This document shows, one piece after another, positions 60,076 to 64,000 of a stretch of DNA of 64,000 nt. Below the pieces are notes generated by a model, which was not told the origin of the DNA, did no database searches, and saw only the letters and a list, made by a program, of their open reading frames with translations. The first letter of the stretch is position 1; each line of letters begins with the position of its first letter. A program made the position numbers and the translations under genes. Origin of the DNA: Streptococcus oralis (GTDB lineage Bacteria; Bacillota; Bacilli; Lactobacillales; Streptococcaceae); assembly GCF_023611505.1 (NCBI RefSeq), contig NZ_CP097843.1:1550001-1614000 (forward strand), written 5' to 3'.

Positions 60076-60081
60076 ATTATA
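60076..60081 (-). promoter_or_regulatory. -10 box for rnpB overlapping the gpsB stop codon
   Basis: TATAAT on the minus strand; its TAA is the gpsB stop. The -35 is poor. It would place the start of rnpB at about 60069. Confidence 0.5.
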
Positions 60082-60406
60082 CATCTTCATTGTCTAAAAT
60101 TTGTTTACCAAACACTTCTTTTTCAAGTCGATTCAATCGTTTCAAGATATCAAAGTTTGTCATCGAGGTAGAAGCGGTAACTTCGATAGAATCAGGCTGA
60201 GTGGGAACTGACTGTGGTTTACGAGACAATTCATCCTTCAAATCCGCTATCTCTTGACGAAGAGATTTGACCAAAGCCGCATAAGTCTCATAATCCTTAA
60301 TCACATCATCGAGGAATTCATCCACCTCTGCTTTACTGTATCCACGTACTTCACGTCCAAACTCTTGTTCAAAAATATCTTTTGCTGAAAATATAATACT
60401 TGCCAT
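60077..60406 (-). CDS. gpsB: cell division regulator GpsB
   Basis: 109 residues from [41 protein letters not shown] precedes this ATG, and another ATG 4 codons earlier is the alternative. DivIVA-like N-terminal coiled coil (lipid- and PBP-binding, about 1-65), a short linker ([14 protein letters not shown]) and a C-terminal trimerisation helix (about 82-105). GpsB ties septal and peripheral peptidoglycan synthesis together; it is located between rnpB and the ypsA-like gene as in other Firmicutes. Confidence 0.95.
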   Translation of the reverse strand: MASIIFSAKDIFEQEFGREVRGYSKAEVDEFLDDVIKDYETYAALVKSLRQEIADLKDELSRKPQSVPTQPDSIEVTASTSMTNFDILKRLNRLEKEVFGKQILDNEDV

Positions 60407-60435
60407 GTCTCTCTCCATTCTGGGTTACTAGTATT

Positions 60436-60465
60436 ATTATATAAAAAAAGACAAGTAAAAATCAA
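60436..60465 (-). promoter_or_regulatory. promoter of gpsB
   Basis: On the minus strand -35 TTGATT (60460-60465), 18-base spacer, -10 TATAAT (60436-60441). Confidence 0.6.
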
Positions 60466-60475
60466 GGTCAAAGGG

Positions 60476-61003
60476 TTACTTTTCAGAAAAATTTTCTGCT
60501 AGTTCATTTAACTCATCAAATGTTAATTGCCTTGTAACATAGTCCGCTTGATTTTTCATCATTTGGTAAAAATATTGTAACTTAGTTTTGTTTTCTTCAT
60601 CATAAAAAAGATAGCAAATATCTGTGTTCTCTAGTAAAAATTTCTGATAATCACGTAGTTGTCCCTTGTGTTCATACTGTGAATAGGCATATTTGACAAA
60701 ATCAACTTGCTTGAATTCGCTCAACTTCACTTGATTGGCTTCATTCCAGTTACTGCCATGGGTTTCAAAATCAAAAATGGTCGCCAGCTGAAATCCATAG
60801 TCTATTTTCATGTCTTTCGCCACCTGAAGTACCCAGTACTCAAAACCCAGAGCCCCAGTAAAGACAAGCCAGTTCACCCCATCCTCTGCTAGACGTTCCA
60901 GGTCTCTCCGAATAGCTGTTTTGATAATATCAACGCGAATATCCTTGTCATTAAAGAGACCAAGGTCGAAGGCTGAATAGCCTAAAATCAAGGCTGATGT
61001 CAT
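60476..61003 (-). CDS. DUF1273/YpsA-family (SLOG-fold) protein
   Basis: 175 residues from [21 protein letters not shown], with AAAGGG upstream; the longer in-frame start reaches into the divergent promoter region. The pattern [11 protein letters not shown], then [21 protein letters not shown] (about 41-61) and C-terminal [23 protein letters not shown] matches the YpsA/DUF1273 family. YpsA affects cell division in B. subtilis and S. aureus. It is divergent from recU. Confidence 0.9.
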   Translation of the reverse strand: MTSALILGYSAFDLGLFNDKDIRVDIIKTAIRRDLERLAEDGVNWLVFTGALGFEYWVLQVAKDMKIDYGFQLATIFDFETHGSNWNEANQVKLSEFKQVDFVKYAYSQYEHKGQLRDYQKFLLENTDICYLFYDEENKTKLQYFYQMMKNQADYVTRQLTFDELNELAENFSEK

Positions 61004-61028
61004 TTTTAACCCTTTCTTTGTAAATTTA

Positions 61029-61037
61029 TGATATAAT
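61029..61037 (+). promoter_or_regulatory. extended -10 promoter of recU-pbp1A
   Basis: TGATATAAT extended -10, about 33 bases before the recU start; the -35 is weak, as expected for extended -10 promoters. Confidence 0.62.
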
Positions 61038-61069
61038 AGAGTGATGTTATTGTACCAATAAGGAGAATT

Positions 61070-61666
61070 ATGGTCAACTATCCACATAAAATTTCATCTC
61101 CGAAGAGACAAGCGCCCCTTTCACAAACTAAAAATTTCGCAAATCGGGGAATGTCTTTTGAAAAGATGATCAACGCTACGAACGATTATTACTTGTCGCA
61201 TGGGATGGCAGTGATTCACAAGAAACCGACTCCCATCCAAATCGTACGTGTCGACTATCCCCAACGAAGTCGAGCCAAGATCGTTGAAGCCTACTTTAGA
61301 CAAGCTTCAACCACAGACTATTCAGGGGTTTATGAGGGATACTACATCGACTTTGAAGCAAAGGAAACCAGGCAAAAACATGCGATTCCGATGAAGAATT
61401 TTCATCTTCATCAGATCCAGCATATGGAACAAGTCCTTGCCCAGCAAGGAATCTGCTTTGTACTCCTTCACTTTTCTTCTCAGCAAGAAACCTACTTATT
61501 ACCGGCTGTTGACCTGATTCGTTTCTATCATCAAGATAAGGGACAAAAGTCAATGCCACTTGGATATATTCGAGAAAATGGATATAGGATTGAGCTGGGT
61601 GCCTTTCCCCAGATTCCCTATCTCGATATTATCAAAGAACATTTACTAGGTGGTAAAACAAGATGA
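61070..61666 (+). CDS. recU: Holliday junction resolvase RecU
   Basis: 198 residues with a type II restriction-enzyme-like fold. Conserved [19 protein letters not shown] (about 23-41), then KTPTPIQIV-type segment, [40 protein letters not shown] (about 79-118) with the catalytic acidic residues and the Glu-x-Lys (EAK). It cuts Holliday junctions in recombination and segregation. The stop overlaps the pbp1A start by 4 bases. Confidence 0.95.
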   Translation: MVNYPHKISSPKRQAPLSQTKNFANRGMSFEKMINATNDYYLSHGMAVIHKKPTPIQIVRVDYPQRSRAKIVEAYFRQASTTDYSGVYEGYYIDFEAKETRQKHAIPMKNFHLHQIQHMEQVLAQQGICFVLLHFSSQQETYLLPAVDLIRFYHQDKGQKSMPLGYIRENGYRIELGAFPQIPYLDIIKEHLLGGKTR

Positions 61667-63837
61667 ACAAACAAACTATCCTGCGAATAGCTAAATATAT
61701 CAGTATCTGCTTCTTAACTGTATTTATCGCAGCTATTATGCTGGGCGGAGGTCTCTTTCTCTACTATGTTAGCAAGACTCCAGCCCTATCTGAAAGTAAA
61801 CTAGTCGCTACAACGTCTAGTAAAATTTATGACAATAACGATGAACTCATCGCTGATCTTGGATCAGAACGTCGGGTCAATGCACAAGCAAACGAAATAC
61901 CGACCGATTTGGTCAACGCTATTGTTTCGATTGAAGACCATCGCTTCTTTAATCACCGAGGAATCGATACTATCCGTATCCTAGGTGCTACCCTACGAAA
62001 TCTTCGTGGTGGCGGAGGCCTTCAAGGAGCTTCAACTTTGACGCAGCAGTTGATCAAGTTAACCTATTTCTCTACGTCAACTTCTGACCAAACCCTTTCT
62101 CGTAAGGCTCAGGAAGCATGGCTCGCCGTCCAGCTAGAACAAAAAGCGACTAAACAAGAGATCTTGACCTACTACATCAACAAGGTTTACATGTCAAACG
62201 GGAACTACGGAATGCAAACGGCTTCTCAAAGTTACTATGGCAAAGACCTCAAAGATTTGAGTATCCCTCAATTGGCCCTCCTTGCCGGAATGCCTCAGGC
62301 TCCAAACCAGTATGATCCATACTCGCATCCGGAAGCCGCCCAAGAACGCCGTAATCTCGTCCTCTCTGAGATGAAGGGGCAAGGTTACATTACAGCCGAA
62401 CAATATGAAAAAGCGATTAATACTCCGATTACAGATGGACTTCAAAGCCTAAAATCAGCTAACAGTTATCCTCCATACATGGATAATTACCTCAAAGAGG
62501 TGATTGACCAAGTTGAACAGGAAACAGGTTATAACCTTTTAACTACGGGTATGGAAGTCTACACAAACGTTGATTCTAAGGTTCAACAACGTCTCTGGGA
62601 TATTTACAATACGGACGAGTATGTCAACTATCCAGATGATGAGTTACAGGTAGCCTCTACTATCGTTGATGTCACAAACGGGAAAGTCATTGCTCAGTTA
62701 GGTTCTCGTCACCAATCAAGCAATGTTTCCTTCGGAATCAACCAAGCTGTTGAGACCAACCGTGACTGGGGTTCTACCATGAAGCCAATCACAGACTATG
62801 CTCCTGCCTTGGAGTATGACATCTACGACTCAACTGCTTCGATTGTACATGATGTTCCTTACAACTATCCTGGAACCTCTACCCCTGTCTATAACTGGGA
62901 TAAGAGTTACTTTGGAAACATAACACTCCAGTATGCTCTCCAGCAATCACGGAATGTGCCGGCTGTAGAAACGCTAGAGAAAGTAGGACTTGATCGTGCC
63001 AAGACGTTTCTAAATGGACTCGGTATTGACTACCCAAGCATACACTATGCTAATGCTATTTCAAGTAATACAACCGAATCTGACAAAAAGTATGGAGCAA
63101 GCAGCGAGAAGATGGCTGCGGCTTATGCTGCTTTTGCCAATGGCGGTATCTACCGCAAACCTATGTATATCAATAAGATTGTCTTTAGTGATGGCAGTTC
63201 AAAAGAATTCTCTGATTCTGGTACACGTGCTATGAAAGAAACGACAGCCTATATGATGACAGATATGATGAAAACCGTTTTGGCATACGGAACTGGTCGA
63301 GGAGCCTACCTCCCTTGGCTACCACAAGCTGGTAAAACTGGTACGTCAAACTATACAGATGATGAGATTGAAAACTACATTAAAAATACGGGTTATGTAG
63401 CTCCGGACGAAATGTTCGTTGGTTATACTCGTAAATATTCAATGGCCGTTTGGACTGGTTACTCGAACCGCCTTACTCCTATCGTTGGTGATGGCTTCTA
63501 TGTTGCTGCTAAGGTTTACCGTTCGATGATGACTTATCTATCTGAAGATGATCATCCTGGTGACTGGACTATGCCAGAAGGACTCTACAGAGGTGGAGAA
63601 TTTGTCTTTAAAAATGGTGCTCGTTCTACATGGACTACACCTGCTCCACAGCAAGCCCCAACACCTGAAAGTTCTAGCTCAACATCTGAGAGCTCGACTT
63701 CTCAGTCAAGCTCAACTACTCCAAGCACAAATACAAGCACAAATAATAGTACGACTACCAATCCTAACAATAATACGCAACAATCAAATACAACTCCTGG
63801 CCAACAAAACCAGAATCCGCAACCAGCACAACCATAA
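61663..63837 (+). CDS. pbp1A: penicillin-binding protein 1A (bifunctional)
   Basis: 724 residues. N-terminal membrane anchor (about 10-35), glycosyltransferase domain (about 60-240) with Glu91 in [12 protein letters not shown] and GASTLTQQL, and transpeptidase domain with Ser371 in STMK, SRN (429-431) and KTG (558-560). The C-terminal tail (about 655-724) is Ser/Thr/Asn/Gln-rich. The sequence NTGY at 575-578 is at the position where susceptible pneumococci have TSQF; STMK itself is unchanged. Class A aPBP; co-transcribed with recU. Confidence 0.97.
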   Translation: MNKQTILRIAKYISICFLTVFIAAIMLGGGLFLYYVSKTPALSESKLVATTSSKIYDNNDELIADLGSERRVNAQANEIPTDLVNAIVSIEDHRFFNHRGIDTIRILGATLRNLRGGGGLQGASTLTQQLIKLTYFSTSTSDQTLSRKAQEAWLAVQLEQKATKQEILTYYINKVYMSNGNYGMQTASQSYYGKDLKDLSIPQLALLAGMPQAPNQYDPYSHPEAAQERRNLVLSEMKGQGYITAEQYEKAINTPITDGLQSLKSANSYPPYMDNYLKEVIDQVEQETGYNLLTTGMEVYTNVDSKVQQRLWDIYNTDEYVNYPDDELQVASTIVDVTNGKVIAQLGSRHQSSNVSFGINQAVETNRDWGSTMKPITDYAPALEYDIYDSTASIVHDVPYNYPGTSTPVYNWDKSYFGNITLQYALQQSRNVPAVETLEKVGLDRAKTFLNGLGIDYPSIHYANAISSNTTESDKKYGASSEKMAAAYAAFANGGIYRKPMYINKIVFSDGSSKEFSDSGTRAMKETTAYMMTDMMKTVLAYGTGRGAYLPWLPQAGKTGTSNYTDDEIENYIKNTGYVAPDEMFVGYTRKYSMAVWTGYSNRLTPIVGDGFYVAAKVYRSMMTYLSEDDHPGDWTMPEGLYRGGEFVFKNGARSTWTTPAPQQAPTPESSSSTSESSTSQSSSTTPSTNTSTNNSTTTNPNNNTQQSNTTPGQQNQNPQPAQP

Positions 63838-63840
63838 CAT

Positions 63841-63873
63841 TTATCACCCAGAGTATTCTGGGTGATTTTTTCA
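63841..63873 (+). terminator. terminator of recU-pbp1A
   Basis: ATCACCCAGA-gtat-TCTGGGTGAT followed by TTTTTC. Confidence 0.87.
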
Positions 63874-63899
63874 TAGCAGTATCGTATTTATATGATTAG

Positions 63900-63933
63900 C
63901 AAAAGCCTGAGAAGAAATCTTCTCAGGCTTTCT
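63900..63933 (-). terminator. second terminator, for a gene to the right of the window
   Basis: AAAGCCTGAGAAGA-aat-CTTCTCAGGCTTT; works on the minus strand with a following T-run (TTTTGC). It overlaps the stop of the possible partial gene. Confidence 0.65.
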
Positions 63934-64000
63934 GCGTACTATAAACCTCATTGGAAAAGATGAGAAACTGATTTTGTAATCTTGTTAAGAGGTTTTGTTG
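63923..64000 (-). CDS. possible C-terminal end of a gene entering from the right
   Basis: An open frame of 25 codons runs to the window edge on the minus strand and ends QFLIFSNEVYSTQKA with TGA inside the terminator stem. It is too short to name or to prove; it is supported only by the open frame and the terminator right behind it. Confidence 0.3.
   Translation of the reverse strand, partial: QQNLLTRLQNQFLIFSNEVYSTQKA

Noticed and set aside
60419..60475. Possible small RNA between the ypsA-like gene and gpsB
   Set aside because: The short gap is explained by the gpsB promoter; no stable structure was seen.

Overview
The window is a chromosomal segment of a Streptococcus of the Mitis group (S. 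mitis / S. oralis / S. pneumoniae relatives). The evidence is gene content and order: a FabT/FabK/FabM-type fatty-acid cluster, a mevalonate cluster next to a LiaFSR-type system, an orphan RitR-like regulator with Asn53 and Cys128, a choline-binding surface protein, MapZ, and the order THUMP methyltransferase, rnpB, gpsB, ypsA-like, recU, pbp1A. Coding density is high. I see no IS element, prophage, CRISPR array, tRNA or rRNA.

Layout. 1-7.0 kb (minus strand): tmcAL (cut by the window edge), a methyltransferase, rsfS, yqeK, nadD, yhbY, yqeH, yqeG (ribosome assembly and NAD synthesis), then a CorA-type transporter and an MscS channel. Two copies of a structured intergenic repeat lie in this cluster. 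7.1-9.4 kb (plus): an SstT-like symporter and an aromatic-acid-exporter-like protein. 9.4-9.8 kb: a non-coding array of hairpins. 9.8-12.2 kb (minus): prfC and a YwaF-like membrane protein. 12.3-19.2 kb (plus): gatCAB, a Tim44-like/SPFH pair, efp, asp23 and nusB. 19.2-20.3 kb (minus): a double-glycine bacteriocin-like peptide with a CPBP membrane protein. 20.3-30.9 kb (minus): the complete 13-gene type II fatty-acid synthesis cluster fabM-fabT-fabH-acpP-fabK-fabD-fabG-fabF-accB-fabZ-accC-accD-accA, with FabT-like operators before fabT and fabK.

31-34.4 kb (plus): lysC, a DUF956 gene, and serS behind a T-box leader. 34.4-41.1 kb (minus): a TDT-type transporter, an AhpD-like protein, a glycine-riboswitch-controlled AgcS symporter, mutS2, cvpA and zapA. 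41.2-45.2 kb (plus): rnhC (apparently leaderless), lepB, recD2. 45.2-60.4 kb (minus): tig, an AlkD-like gene, liaR-liaS-liaF, fni-mvaK2-mvaD-mvaK1, a choline-binding protein, ritR, gnd, mapZ, a THUMP methyltransferase, rnpB and gpsB; then the ypsA-like gene, also minus. 61.1-63.8 kb (plus): recU-pbp1A. The last 78 bases may hold the end of a minus-strand gene.

Most of the window is housekeeping. The most unusual parts are: the two structured repeats whose stems differ in sequence but stay paired; the hairpin array at 9.5-9.8 kb, which sits where gene blocks that I remember as distant in S. pneumoniae meet; the small bacteriocin-like operon with a direct repeat spaced like a ComE/BlpR site; the Tim44-like/zinc-ribbon and SPFH gene pair; the leaderless rnhC start; and a PBP1A carrying NTGY where penicillin-susceptible pneumococci have TSQF. 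All coordinates and motifs were read by eye. Family names come from recognition of the sequences, not from database searches.
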